Positions 1 through 12,399 of a stretch of DNA of 64,000 nucleotides are shown piece by piece (the first letter of the stretch is position 1; each line of letters starts with the position of its first letter). Source of the DNA: Thunnus maccoyii (Eukaryota > Chordata > Actinopteri > Scombriformes > Scombridae); contig NC_056533.1 in the NCBI RefSeq assembly GCF_910596095.1, positions 35,748,662 to 35,812,661 of the forward strand, given 5' to 3'. A program made the translations under genes and the position numbers. A model generated the notes under the pieces. It saw only the letters and a list, made by a program, of their open reading frames with translations, searched no databases and was not told the DNA's origin.

Positions 1-1566
1 CAATCAGCCGGTGACGGTGAGGAGGAAACCCTGCCAACCACAGGTAAACTCTGCTGTCGTCACCATGGCAACACTCACGGACTGTAGTGTATTATAATTA
101 AAATCTGCCATTTAAAGCACTGTTGTGGTTACATTCAGCCAAGTTAAATTAAGATGCAGCGTTTTCTCAGTTTTGTCACATCACTGAAGAGTATTTCAGA
201 CATTTATACAGGTTTATAAATGACATGTGAAGGTGGCAAACTGGTCGGTCGAGAGAATGAATGACGTCAGAGTGAAACGGCGTCATACTGGGAGGAGCGG
301 GACGGGGAAGTGAAGGAAATCTATGCAGCGTGTTTTGTTTAACTTCACCCAATAAACATAAAGTTGTCGCTGCACTAAAAACCTTTTTGATTATGATCAT
401 AATCCCCTTTTCTGAAATAAACCATTAATCGAGTCAATCAAAGTGTTGTTTTTTTTCTAAACACAATCTTATCGACACAAACAGAAACTGGAGTGTTTGT
501 TTTATCTTCGTGTGCAGCTGTAAAACTATTTAGTCAAAGTAAAGCATCTCTGGCACACAGGAAGCAACGAGGACACGAGACGCGACAGACTGAGCAGGTC
601 TGAGGTTGAAAACCGGAAGAAAACTGACGAGGAGTCATCAGTTATTGATCTGAGTCTGTGCTGTGAACTTTAAATAAGGGGAAAAAGTCAGAAATCAATG
701 TAAACACTGTACATATAGTTACTGTTAAAGTTTGAATTCAAATAAAGGCGACGTCTACGTCATGAGAAATAATCTGCAGTAGTCGGTTTACTTATGTAAC
801 GTCTTACAAAAGCGATATTTTAGGAAAGAAGTGCTTTTTCCTTTTCTTGCTGAGAGTCATGTCTGAGTCGTATCAATCTTTTCATCTAATTCTCAGAAAG
901 AGAGCCAATAAGCTCCCAAAATATCCAACTATTTTACTTTTACAGAAGAAGAAGAGCTGAGAGCTTCCATTACCTTTGAGACAAAACTAGCTGAGGCAGA
1001 AATAAGAAGTAGTTAACTGGAGAAAATGATCTGCCGTCTCATTTTTTTTTTTATAGAGTTTAGGCAGTTATGTAAAATGGTGAATTATTCCACATTTTGG
1101 GGTTTAAATGAGGCCTCGTTGTGACTGAAAATGAGCTTTAATTCTCCTCAAGAGTTACAAGATCCAGCTTGTCATCAAACTCAATGACTTTCAGGGTTGT
1201 TTGGTGACTCAAAGTACATAAAACGTGACATTAATCATAATCAGACCACAAGTTAAAACGCCCGATCTCTTCAAACCTTGATATCCTGGTAAAATCATTT
1301 CTTTTAAAACTGAAAATCGGTGCTTAAAACAAAAGAAAAGTTGCCAGTTTTCCTCTCAAAGTGAAATCTTGAAGCAGTGAAAGAGAGAGTTGAGGCAAAT
1401 TATGGAGATTTATTTAAAGTCGTTTGGCTTTTAAGTCATTTAAAACCTTTCATTTTCAAAAGTGCATCATTTCTCTCAAATCCTTCAACTTAATTTGAAG
1501 GTTGGAAGGAACGATGTCATCTGAATATTCAACACTAAACACTAATTAGACACCATAATGACTCCT

Positions 1567-1570
<4 letters not shown>

Positions 1571-1616
<46 letters not shown>
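1571..1616. repeat. (GT)n microsatellite
   Basis: Uninterrupted GT dinucleotide array of about 23 units in IQGAP intron 2. Confidence 0.97.
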
Positions 1617-1621
<5 letters not shown>

Positions 1622-1931
1622 CTGTAAATAGACTTGAATGTGCACCGCCCGCTCTGTACTTTTTCTCATCAGGCTGACGGAGGGAGGGAGGATGAATACC
1701 ACAGATGAGGATGAGGATGAGGATGAATACCACAGATGGCAGCCAGGGGAGCATTAGTGAGAGTGAAGACAGCAGAGATGAAGATCTCTCTGAGACTTTA
1801 GACTCTACTCGTCGTGCATCGCGGGAGGCTGATGTTGATGTTCCTGCTGGTTTATCGTTCAGCTCTTCATCTAAAGCCTCGTTAAAGTGCATCATCATGT
1901 TTAAACAGCGTTACTGCTGCGGCCAGAACAC

Positions 1932-1933
<2 letters not shown>

Positions 1934-2022
<89 letters not shown>
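1934..2022. repeat. (AC)n microsatellite, long
   Basis: Perfect AC array of about 89 bp, the longest dinucleotide repeat in the window and likely highly polymorphic. Confidence 0.97.
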
Positions 2023-2023
<1 letters not shown>

Positions 2024-2098
2024 CGCTCCACTCAAATTACCTTTTTTAAGGACAATTTTTGTTTAATTGTTTGTTTTTTTTTACCTTTTTTTTTTACT

Positions 2099-2590
2099 GG
2101 AGCTGCAACATTTAGTCAATCAGAAAATTTATCAGCAACAATTTTGATATTCAACTAATTATTTAAGCAACTTTTAAATAAAAAAAATTAGAAATATTGC
2201 TATCATTTTGTCATTTTACAGACACAAATAATCAGCAGATTAAGCAAAAATGAAATTATTTTAATACAGCAAGTGAATTAAACTAACAGGATCTTTTGTT
2301 TGAGGCAAATTTTGTTGAATTGATTTGAATTTATCTTGAGGGATGAATGATGATGATGATGATGAAATATTTTTAATTAAATTGAATGTCAAGATTGTTA
2401 CTAAACTGCACCGCAGTGTTCAGTTATATAAACCACATGACAGCAGCAAATCTTCACATTTGAGAAGCTGAAACCAGTATAACCAATATATTTGATACTT
2501 CTGCTTTAAAAAATGACAAAAACGATTATTAAAATAATTGTCGATTGTCGAGTAGTTGATTAACTGAGTGATCGTTGCGGCGCTAATGCT
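2099..2590 (+). mobile_element. Degraded GCTGCAAC/ATTAATCG-type MITE
   Basis: Starts near gagctgcaaca and ends near gatcgttgcggcgctaa. The ends are inverted and the interior contains the family's attgtcgattgtcgag and tcttcacatttgagaagctg segments. This common fish non-autonomous DNA element recurs at about 3400, 7500, 7749, 8071, 13350, 23261, 35339 and 58675. Family naming (hAT-like) is inference. Confidence 0.6.
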
Positions 2591-3399
2591 GCTGTCTGAT
2601 CATCAAACCTCAAAAAAACAACAAGGTACAACTGAATGACCAAAGAAAATGCAGGTTGCAGGTTTTCTGCATCCAGTCAGAGAGTAAACACATCTTAACA
2701 TCAGTCAAACTAAAACACTTTCACTGTTCTGTCACCGTGCCGTCAGATCCGCGAGGAATCCGGTTCACCTGGTGAATCAAATCCTTTCATCTACGCCCCA
2801 AAACAACCACGCCACTTGCTGAAAAACATCTGCTGAGTGAGTGATTTACAACCAGCTTTCCACAGGAAACGAGGAGCGACGCGTGTCAGAGGTGACAGAA
2901 CGACTCACGACATCCTGACTTCAAACCTGATTATGTGTCATTCATCATATGTGGATCCACGGCGAGGTGAAACCGCTTGTAATGGTTTGCAGTTTTACTG
3001 ACGTGATGATGAGGAGGGGAGAGGGAGTGTGCAGCTAACAGCAGCTGGCAGCAGCGGCGACGGCGGCAGCAGCAGTCATGCACGGATCAAATAAACACAG
3101 GTATCGTACTGAAAACATGTCGGACTGCATTCCCCCAGAGAGACTGACATAGAGAACGAAAGAGTGAAAGCAAGAAAGAAAACAAAGCTGAAGATGCAGA
3201 TGAAGAGAGACGTCGAATCTGTTGAATGATGAAGGAATCAGAAGTGTTGACACAATAATCAACTATTTATTTAAGTTATTAAGTAAGCGGGAAGTTTGAC
3301 ATCATTGTTAACTGATTATATGTTGATTTTGACGACTAGTGAAGGGAGAAAATGACATTTGAAGACATCAAATTTAAGCTTTGCAAATTAATTACAAAT

Positions 3400-3640
3400 T
3401 TAAAAAACTATTTTAATAATAGATTAACTATTTTTGGTCATTCTTTAAAGAAATAATGCTACAATCATCTGGTTCCAGCTTCTTAAATGTGAATATTATC
3501 TGGTTTCTTTAGTCTTTTATTATGAAAAACTGAATATCTTCAGGTTGTGGACTGTTGGTTGAGACTAAATAAGACATGTGAGGTTGCATGTTGGGCTTCA
3601 GGAAACATTTCTCACCATTTTTTGAGTCTAAGAGTTCTTG
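3400..3640 (-). mobile_element. Fragment of the ATTAATCG-type MITE
   Basis: Shares gcttcttaaatgtgaatatt, ctggtttctttagtctt and ctgaatatcttcaggttgtg with the copies at 8071 and elsewhere. The terminal repeats are eroded. Confidence 0.5.
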
Positions 3641-4104
3641 ATTTTACTATTTTTGGACTTTTAAATAACTTATTTATTGTAAAACCAGTCAATAGATGAA
3701 TAGATAAGGAAATAAAATCAAGATAATTACGAGCTTAGCAACTAACAGCTAGCACTTAGCATCTACTACTTGAAAAGCCCAAATAGGTGAACAGGAGCGC
3801 TAAGCATTCAAATATGGCGTGATAACGTGCACAGCAGCTCTCATGAGTCTCAAACTGCCTCTCCGTGTTCGATGGGAACATGAAAATAAGAGAGATAACA
3901 CATAGTTTGCATCTCAAACTCAGACTGTGCCAAGTCCATAAAGGTCCTCTACACTCACACCTGACAGTAGTAGTGTTTAGAATAGTGACAGAGCCGCGAT
4001 ACATTCCTGCAGCCGTCCGTCGCCGGCGGGCGTGCACGTACGTACGCTCACACACCCTGCTGTGCACCTGTGAGAGGCATTCCCCTCATACCACTCCGCA
4101 TCAA

Positions 4105-4127
4105 CACACACACACACACACACACAC
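4105..4127. repeat. (CA)n microsatellite
   Basis: Short CA array in IQGAP intron 2. Confidence 0.9.
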
Positions 4128-5452
4128 TCCCAGCATTCCTGCCCCCGGCTTTCCCCTGCAGGCTCAGGTGTTCCACATATGGAGCTCGGCGGCCGTCTCC
4201 CTCAAACTTTGCCTGCGACCTCAGCAGCCAATCAGGAGGCTCACAGAGTGGAGGTGCAGCAGTTTAAGGGAGAAGAAGAAGAGTCACTGACACTGACATT
4301 TATCTTTTATCTCAAAGGTTCCCACAATGCTTCATTGTTCAAACAGAGTATTTTGCCTTTTAGTGGATTTGGCAACACCTTTGGTGACTACTCAGGTGTG
4401 TTTTCATAACAGATCCCAGAGTTCCCATGGAAACACATCCTGGATCAGTTACAGGAGTTACGAAAATTCATTTGAGAAAGAGAAAAAGATCTGACACGGT
4501 TAAACTCAGCACACTGAGGGTTAAGAACATAATAAAGCAGAAGCATATTTTAAAAAAGGAAGATGAGGTGGCATACATCATATCATACATATATATATAC
4601 ATATATCTATATATACATATATACTACCAGTAACTACGCGTTAACCAAAAGGAGCTAGCTTAGCAGCCGCTAGCAGGTGGCTTAACATCTGTCAGCTTTT
4701 CTCTTTCATGTTGGATATAAGAGAGCTGCGGAAGAGCAGAGCTGACATGGAGAACTGCATTATGGGAAAGAAAAAAGTTTTCTCAATTAATCGTTTCGTC
4801 AGATGATTCGTCATCAATCGTTAAAATCCTCAGATCGATCTTTCGATTCGCGCCTTTTCTTTTGTCTGGTTTCACACTAGATGTTACTGTATCTACACTC
4901 TGAACTCCATTCAGCTGCTGAACATGCAGCTGTTTTCAACCATTGATATGTGATGATGTAACACTTATTGATGAACTGAGTTGAATCTAATTAAATTGCT
5001 CCATCATCTGAGGAAGATGTGTGATGAAGAAACATGACAACAGGTCATTGTGTGTGTGTGTGTGTGTGTTGTCATGTCAACCATCGTTTCCAAGGTCAAG
5101 AACGAACTTTCAATCTCAAAATTCAAACATTTTGCTACAAAAAAATGCAACTTAAAGTTAAATGTGGTTTCTTTTATGTGGCGCTTGACTGAAGAGCAGC
5201 AACGCCTCTACAAAACCCTCCTTAATGGTCCGAAAATAACTTCAATACTTGATCATTTACATTCCGCAAAGCAAAACCAACACAGGTCGTGAGGTGTGAA
5301 ACTTCTATTCTTACTGTGCCGAGTGAAAGACCATGTTTGGTCAACAAAGCTACACTCGAACCCAACCCTCCCTTCCCCCCCTCCCCCCCACCCTCCTCGG
5401 CATTTCCACCCCGACATGCTTCCTGGGGAAAAAGCCGAAACAAACACTGTGT

Positions 5453-5496
5453 GATGATGATGATGATGATGATGATGATGGTGATGGTGATGATGT
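5453..5496. repeat. (TGA)n trinucleotide repeat
   Basis: Array of tga/gat units with a few gtgatg interruptions. ORFs through it are low complexity and not genes. Confidence 0.9.
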
Positions 5497-5967
5497 GTTG
5501 GGGTTAAAAAAAAAAAGGAAGAGTCGAGTCATGAACATGAGGAACCCGGGAAGCTGAAAATGTGACTTCTCTGTATTTGTGTGTTATTCATATTCCTGTG
5601 AAGCATAAATGATGAGATGTTTCTACACCAGCAGTAGCGAAAAATGGACCATAATGCAATGCGGTCACATGACATGTTTTAAATGAGAGGTGAAGAGGTC
5701 TTGCTTTTTCTTGACTGGAAAAAAAATTGGGTTTTTTTGCTCTTATTTTGGCCTTAACTCCTGATTTATGCACATAATATGGACAAAAAGTTCTCTCCAG
5801 GTGTCTGAAAAGCATTCTGGGTGATGAAGCAAAGCACTAAACGAGGTAAGAAGTGTCCGGTGGAGGGAAAACGGGCGCAGAAACAAACATAAATCACTCC
5901 AGGAATTCCCTGAACATCACAGATGGATGATAATAACAGAGCAGGTGGGGGTTATGTGGGGCAGCAA

Positions 5968-6048
5968 ACACACACACACACACACACACGCACACACACC
6001 GCAGCCATACAACCACTTCTTTCTTTCTTTCTTTTTTATCAAGAGCGT

Positions 6049-6087
<39 letters not shown>
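5968..6087. repeat. Compound (CA)n and (CT)n microsatellites
   Basis: A CA array (5968-6000) is followed after about 50 bp by a perfect CT array (about 6050-6087). Confidence 0.93.
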
Positions 6088-6088
<1 letters not shown>

Positions 6089-6312
6089 GCAGTAGCAGCA
6101 TGGACGCCAGCACTCACACCGGAACCCGTTGCTATGACAACTGTGGGTTTCTGTGGCAACAGTGGGAGATACCAAAATCAACAGGGACTGAGTCACTTCC
6201 TGTCTCGCACAATCCTTCCTCTTTTAAATGTGTGAGCCCGCGTTGGGGTCGAGTCCACAGAATGCACTGAATGCAAACATGCACGGCTGTTAACGAGCGC
6301 AGGCAACCTCTG

Positions 6313-6345
6313 ACACACACACAGACACACACACACACACACACA

Positions 6346-6376
<31 letters not shown>
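6313..6376. repeat. (CA)n microsatellite with CAGACA interruptions
   Basis: About 64 bp of CA units interrupted twice by an extra G. Confidence 0.94.
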
Positions 6377-6378
<2 letters not shown>

Positions 6379-7266
6379 TAAACCTGTGTGTAAGTAAGAC
6401 CTACTTCTTTATAATTTCCAGGTTATGTTCTCCAATCACTTTCTCTTCATCTGCTCTTTAACAAACAGCATTTTGAGCTGAAATCTGCGACTTTACACAA
6501 CAAACTCTAAATGTAATCTATAAAACCTTCTTCCTGTTAGGTTGCTGATACGTTTCACGCTGATATTGTTCTCTCTTTATCCAGGAAAAAACACTTCACA
6601 TTCTTCAACAATCTCAAAAAAAACCCCTTCAGGAGCAAAAGGAACAACTTTTTCTATCCCGATACTGAACTCAATACACTCAATAAGACATCGCTGCTGC
6701 TTTCCTTCCACTGAATATAACCTTTGTAGACATCGCTGCTCTGACATGAAGCCAGGAGCTGCTGTGATACTACAGACTGAGTCGGCCACCTGTTGAGACT
6801 GAATTAATGTAACCGATGGAGGAAACGTTGAATTATTTTCTTGACATTCGACAAAGAAACTCTAATGCGGAGATGTCAGATCCACTCTAGTGTACAAGAT
6901 GTTTGCATCCAAAGCTTAAACTGGCAAAATTATGATTTAAATCAGGAACTATTACGATACCCAGCCTCATCCAAGATGTCAGCGGGAACTAAAACCTGAT
7001 CACCACCAAGCTTGAGCAGGGATTAACTAATCAAACTAATGTCCACTACACTGGACTTTGTAGTCCCGCATCTCAGTTGTGAGAGATTTCAGTTGCCATT
7101 GTTCACAAACTGGTTCACAGTAGCTCCACACAAAGAGAAGAGAAGAAGCAGTAAATCTAACTGATGAATCACAGGCTGCTGCTTCGACTCCTCGACTCGC
7201 CGCCGCCGCCGCAAGTTCAGCCGCAAGTTCGCTCGCAGGCGGATTGAATTGATTTCCTGCTCTTAC

Positions 7267-9646
7267 CTTTTAGCCTCCTCCAGGTGACAGAGGTACTCGT
7301 AGGCCATGTTCTGCTGCCGCCGCTCGTCCATCTCCTCCGCCGTGAGTCGCTCCACGCCATCCAGCACGGCTGCGGGACAAAATAACACGCACACAGCGAC
7401 GGTTAACGACACGTCCAAACAGCAGCGGAAAAACAGGGACGAGACAAATCAAAGAAAAATGTTGCTGTTTGTTGCCGAATAATGATGATGAATGCAGGCC
7501 TGCAACTGACAATTACTTTCATTATTGATTAACTGATTAGTTGTTTGATCTATAAAATGTCAGAAAATGTCTCATTTTGTCCAGAACACGAACATATACG
7601 ATAGAGGAAAATATTCACATTTAAGGAGCTGGAACCTGAAAAGTTTGACTCAAAATGATTCATCGATGATCAAAACAGTTGGTGAATCATTTTCTGTCAA
7701 CTGACTAAACGATTAATCAACTAATCGCAGCAGCTCTAAATGAACGTAGGGCTGCAACTTATTTTTTGTTGTCCATTAATCTGCCAATTATTTTCTGGAT
7801 TAAACGTTTTGTCTTTGTTTTGTTTGATCAGCAGTCCAAAATCTAAAGATAATCAGTTAAATATCACGTTTGACACATTTTAAATCCTTTAAAACTGCTT
7901 AAAATCCTCAAATCAAGAAGCTGCAACCAGCAAATTGTTGTGTTTCTGTGTAAAAAATGACTGAAAACGATTATTTGATTATCAAAATAGTTGCTGATTC
8001 ATTTCCTGTTGATCAACTAATCGATTAATCGACTGACCGTCGCATCGCTAGATGAGTCTTATATATTTTAGAGCTTTAACGATTAGTCGATTAATCGTTT
8101 AGTTGCCAAATATTTGGATAATCGATTGTTTTGAGTCATTTTTTTAGGAGGAAAATTTACAAATTCTCTGATTTCAGCTTCTCAAATGTGAATATTTTCT
8201 GGTTTCTTTAGTCTTGTATGACAGTAAACTGAATATCTGACAGTTGTGGACAAAACATTTGAAGACGTCATCACAGGCTTTGAGCTCTCTGACATTTTAA
8301 AGACCGAACGACTAATCGATTAATTGAGAATGAAAATAATTATTAGTTGCAGCCCTGTTTTATTTCACATTTTGGAGTATTTATGCACAAATACTTGTAC
8401 ATATTTGAAGCTTTTCCCTAGTTGCATAACTCTGCCCAGTTTCCATGCAGCTCTCTGGCCTCTCCAAGGTTCCACATACTGAGGTGCTTTTGCTTTTTTT
8501 TTTTTTTTTTTTTTACACAGGAAACCAGCCTCATTCATTAGTCATCTGTGTAACCAGTCAACACATGAGCACAATCTGGCTCATGGCTGTCGGGACAGTA
8601 TGATGTGGGCATGCCTTTGTCTGTAAATGAGAGTTTATTCATACACTGCAAAACAAAACACAATGCAGTGGAGGAGAATAGAGGGGGGGGGGGGGGGGGG
8701 GGGGGGCGATTCCTGTGAGATTACACAGAGTTGGAGCCGTGATTCCGCCTGCAGAGAAACGTTCCCCCAAATTATAGAGAGAGGAGGGAGGGAGGGGAGG
8801 GGGGGGGGGATGGGGACAGGAGGGCGCGCAATACAAAGAGGCCCCTTTTCAACCTCCTGTCACTTCTAAAGGTGGGAGCCTGAATGGGATCAGAGGCAGC
8901 AGGTAAATCCTGATTTGAACAAAAACTGAGACTGTGTGTGTGTGTGTCCTCTTTAGCACCAGTTTCTGGGTTTGTTTTACAGCTGATATGCATTCAAAAA
9001 AGGAAATATTGCGATCTGTCAGCTAAGCGAACCGCTTCTTGCTTTCCATATTTGATGGATAAAGGAGTATAAAGTGCTGTTGTGCAATCCAGAGGAAAGA
9101 TGGAGGAGATTATTTATACACTTTTCTCTCATTTTAACTCAAAATAATTAAGAAATGAGTTAAAACATCCGTGTTTGGTGATATGATGTGTACGTTAAAT
9201 GAAGAAATAAACCCTCAAATGGCTAAATGTTACCGATTCACTGCTGTTTTGACTGTTTGCCAGAAATAAATGTGTGTAAGAGCTTAAAATACGGACGCGC
9301 TGTAAAAACGATCGTGTGTGCAAAGTGTAAAAAAAAAAGTTGTGCAAAAGTGTAAAAGCGGGCCTCCCCTCATCTCCTCTCTGCCATGCATTATTATAAA
9401 AACGCGGAAGTCATAATTAGGTTGTAACCATGCTGTCAGAAATAAACCCTCGATCTGTCTGAGGGCGGTTTGTATAAATAAATGACACTTTTTTCCTTAA
9501 GTTTGGAGGCGTTTTGCATGAACAGGAGCACAGCTGTGGTCCGGAGCTGCACTGTGCCCGTCTGGCATCTCAAGGTGAGCAGTAAAAAGTCTCAACTTAC
9601 AGCCATATCTCGGCCGGAGCCCGTCTGCTTCGTCTGAAGTTGACAT
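7267..9646 (-). CDS. iqgap1: IQGAP-family scaffold protein, first two coding exons (partial)
   Basis: Two spliced coding exons encode the N-terminus of an IQGAP, a cytoplasmic actin- and calmodulin-binding scaffold for Cdc42/Rac signalling. Exon 1 CDS (9646-9601) begins at an ATG in a GAGGAGGATG context and ends in GGCT|gtaagt. Exon 2 (7369-7267) follows a cccgcag acceptor and ends AAAAG|gtaaga. Joined in phase 1, they read MSTSDEADGLRPRYGSVLDG, then VERLTAEEMDERRQQNMAYE, then YLCHLEEAK with a split Arg codon. This is the conserved segment just before the calponin-homology domain. The MS..DE.DGL..RYGSVLD start resembles IQGAP1 more than IQGAP2 or IQGAP3, so iqgap1 is the best but not certain paralogue. 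The remaining exons (CH domain, coiled coil, WW, IQ and GAP-related domains) are not in the window. No CH-domain exon was found between 1 and 7266, so intron 2 runs off the left edge. Intron 1 is about 2.2 kb. Confidence 0.9.
7500..7738 (+). mobile_element. ATTAATCG-type MITE, copy 1 of an intronic cluster
   Basis: Begins ctgcaactgacaattac and ends aatcaactaatcgcagcagc, forming imperfect terminal inverted repeats. It lies in IQGAP intron 1 next to two further copies. Confidence 0.65.
7749..8050 (+). mobile_element. ATTAATCG-type MITE, copy 2 of an intronic cluster
   Basis: Begins gggctgcaacttatt and ends aatcgactgaccgtcgcatc. Same orientation as the preceding copy and only about 10 bp from it. 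Confidence 0.65.
8071..8356 (-). mobile_element. ATTAATCG-type MITE, copy 3 of an intronic cluster (inverted)
   Basis: Begins gagctttaacgattagtcg and ends attagttgcagccctg. It is inverted relative to the two preceding copies, so three family members lie within 860 bp of IQGAP intron 1. Confidence 0.7.
8683..8811. repeat. Long G homopolymer and G-rich tract
   Basis: An uninterrupted run of 24 G (8683-8706) is followed, after about 75 bp, by a second tract of G3-G11 runs (about 8782-8818). Both lie in IQGAP intron 1, roughly 0.8-1 kb downstream of exon 1, and form a strong G-quadruplex candidate. On the transcribed IQGAP sense strand they are C-rich. Confidence 0.9.
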
Positions 9647-10080
9647 CCTCCTCTCTTGAGAAACGCGAGTCTCTGCGCTCCGCGGTTCGCTTCAGAGAAA
9701 AACTTTTACGCACAGTCCGGACAGCTCGGTTCAACTCTCCGGAGCGAAAAAAAAACAACTTAAAACCTAAAGAAAACCCGGGCAGGACCTTTCGGCCCTC
9801 TTCTTCGTCCTCTGCACAGTTTGAGTAGAAACTTTTTTCTTCTTCAAACCTCACTGATGTCACTGGGTGTGTTCTTCCTAATCCTGAAGTATGCGTTTCA
9901 GGAAACAGAGCTCAGCAGCCTCCAGCGGTCAGACTGCAGGCGCAGCGCCTCCTGCTGTACGCTGCAGACAGGAGACCGCGGAGGGTTCCCAAACTAGGGG
10001 TCTGGGGCCCTTCAGGGGCCCTTTGGGGGGACGGGGGAGGGGGGAGGGGGATCCTGAGGGTTTACAACAAAAATAGGGGA
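9602..10080 (-). promoter_or_regulatory. IQGAP 5' UTR and probable promoter region
   Basis: This is the region immediately upstream of the IQGAP ATG at 9646. It is richer in CpG than its surroundings (clusters at 9610-9790 and 9900-9990). No clear TATA box is seen, which fits a CpG-type promoter. The transcription start cannot be fixed from the sequence alone. From about 9980 it grades into a repeat starting with a gttcccaaactaggggtctg-type motif. Confidence 0.45.
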
Positions 10081-10430
10081 AAAGCTGCGGAAGTATTTAG
10101 GTTTTATAGATCTGCAAACACACAGTTCAGTGCAAGAATAATGTTGTTCATGATCAAATGAAAATGTTTGTGTAGTTTAAGAAGTTATTGTGAGATGCTG
10201 TTGGAGTTTTTTATTTATTTTATTTTCGAGTCAAACACACAGAACAATAAAAAACAACCTGATGGAGCTTCTTAAAAGTGACTTGATGACACTTCTTCTG
10301 CAAGAATGAAGAGGAGATAAAGTGTATATTTATCTGAGAGGGCGACTTTAAGTCAAAAAGTTTCTTATTAAGATTTATTTTCTCTGCAGAGGCCTGGGTT
10401 GAACATTATTAATGATTTGTTTTTCTTTAC
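9975..10430. mobile_element. Probable interspersed repeat (gttcccaaactagggg-type)
   Basis: Contains the ggttcccaaactaggggtct and ggggcccttcaggggccctt motifs that start a widespread fish repeat, followed by AT-rich sequence. Boundaries are uncertain. Confidence 0.4.
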
Positions 10431-10812
10431 AGACAGTCTCAGAGGAAATGCTGTGCAGTTGCTGGATGTCAGGAGGCAAATATATCATTGCACAGCCTTC
10501 CCCAAAGGTTGGAAAACATTATCCTCAGCTGTGGTTTACCGGTGACTTTTACCCAGAGCTCTGGTTTTACCTACCGTAGGCTACAATCCGTCACCTGTGG
10601 TTGGTCTGGACGTGCGTCACTCAGAAAACAGTCAGCCAATCAGAAGAGAGGAACGCTGAGCAGACAGAAAGGTTTCAGGCTGAGTGAGACAGAAGGACTG
10701 TATGTACATCTGTAACCAGCTGTGTTTAAACCATAAAAACATGCAAATGTTTGTTAATAAACCATGCAAATGAAGATATTAAACTGGGTATTATATGACC
10801 TCTTTAATGTAA
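10431..10812. mobile_element. Probable MITE-like repeat with a THAP-like ORF fragment
   Basis: Ends in a tattatatgacctctttaat motif and contains cagccaatcagaag, both typical of a common fish TTTAA-ended repeat. An open frame (about 10434-10713) begins after a tttctttacag acceptor-like sequence. It reads KCCAVAGCQEANISLHSLPQ, reminiscent of the start of a THAP zinc finger (C-x-V-x-x-C, then HxLP). A TAA stop and an AATAAA at about 10757 follow. No full THAP domain is present. Confidence 0.35.
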
Positions 10813-11744
10813 TATTCAAAGCATTTTTCATTCAGATTTTTTTCATACTAATGTTGTTAAACGTTGAGCATGAACGTCAATAAGCTGAACTCATGTTCCA
10901 CTAGCTTTTTCCGGGGCTTTCACTCATATCTCACAGTCTTCATTAGCAGATGGATCTGGCTCAGTTATGTGTAATTAAATCACATGATGATGAACTCCGT
11001 CTGCTGATGAAGACCATGAAATGTTCAAACCCTGCTAGTAAAGAAACTACAGTTCCTTCATAATAAAGAAACTGTAGTTTTCACATCAGTGTCTGTGGGT
11101 CAAATGCAGAGTCACGACTTCCTGGAACCTGATTGGCTGACGACAGTTCTTCTATTTTACTTTACTGAATCATTTTAATAAAATAATTATCATGAATGTT
11201 AATCACAATCATTTACTCTCACCAAGATTATTGCTACAACTGTATTTTAACTTCTTTTTTATTTTTCAATATATTCAAATGTTACTATTTTTAGACCAAA
11301 ATATATAATTAGATCATTTAAAAAAAACAAAAATGGATGTAAAATGATTGTAATGAAAACATATATGTTTGAGAACTTTGTAACGTATTATTATTGCACT
11401 TACATAAAGTTAAGAGACACACAAAAAAAGAAAAAGAAAACTCAACACAGACGTTTCATGTCTAGTATGAGTCAAACTCCAAAAACACTAAAAACACTAA
11501 ATCCTTTTAATTCCATAAAACAGCCAACATGTCTTTCAAACTCTGCAGCCCTTGTAGAAGCTTCAAAACAAGCTTTCTCTTAAAAAAATTGTCAATCATC
11601 AGAGGTTTATTTCCTCAGACGTGACAAAGCCCTGAAACTGTTTTCACATGCTGAGTAATAATAACCATGACGAGTAAATTGACCTTTATGTGTATAAATA
11701 GTCAGAGTTCAACTTTATTGAATGTTTTGAGTCATTGATGCTGA

Positions 11745-12300
11745 ACTTTAGTCCAGAGTAAAATATCTCAACAACTCTTGGATGGATAGTCTTGAAATAC
11801 ACAAAAAAAAATACTCAACTCTCCTGAAGATGTTCTAATGACGTTAGTGATCTGCTGACCTTTCCTCCAGCGCCACCAGGAGGTCAAAGTTTTCACTGAC
11901 ACTGTGCTGCGATGTTTCAACAACCACTTCTTGGATCATCACAAACCTTTGTTCAGATATTCAAGGTTCCCAGACGATGAATCCTACTGACTCTGATTCT
12001 TTATCAACACATCTTCACAACCATTAGATGGATTGTAGTTAAAGTTGGTTCATACATTCATGATCCTCAGAGGATGAGTCGCAATAACTTTGATCTCCTG
12101 ACTTTTGTTTTATGATCAAATACCTGCAACGCTCACAACATCCCCATCAGCTGTACTTTAGTGCTAACTGGCAAACGTTTGCATGCTAACACGCTAAACC
12201 AACATTACAAACGTTAAACATCATGTTAGCTTATCATTTCGAGCAATTTAGCATGCGTATGTGAGCATTTAGTTCGAGTACAGCCTCGTCATGGGATGCT
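11745..12300 (-). mobile_element. Interspersed repeat of the 'ttagcatgctaaca' fish family
   Basis: Contains gcatgctaacacgctaaacc and catcatgttagcttatcatt, plus an atctcaacaactcttggatg end related to the agttgttgagatatttcag segment near 22165-22260. The same family is widespread in teleost intergenic DNA. Identification rests on memory. Confidence 0.5.
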
Positions 12301-12399
12301 TTTATATAAAATTATGAAAAAATAACATGTTTTTTTTCCTCCTGTCCGTCCTTTATGTCTCTCAGCGGCTGCTGGTTCTGTGTTGGTTCAGGTGACATA

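Larger units (their letters stand above)
1..7266 (-). other. Intron 2 of the IQGAP gene (3' part beyond window)
   Basis: No exon with splice sites and IQGAP homology was found here. The stretch holds microsatellites, two degraded ATTAATCG-type MITE copies (about 2099-2590 and 3400-3640), purine- or pyrimidine-rich tracts and otherwise unremarkable AT-rich sequence. Short ORFs in it are mostly microsatellite translations. Confidence 0.7.

Noticed and set aside
1542-2049. ORFs of 114 and 118 aa on both strands
   Set aside because: They run through the GT/AC microsatellites and read as TH/VC repeats, with no domain.
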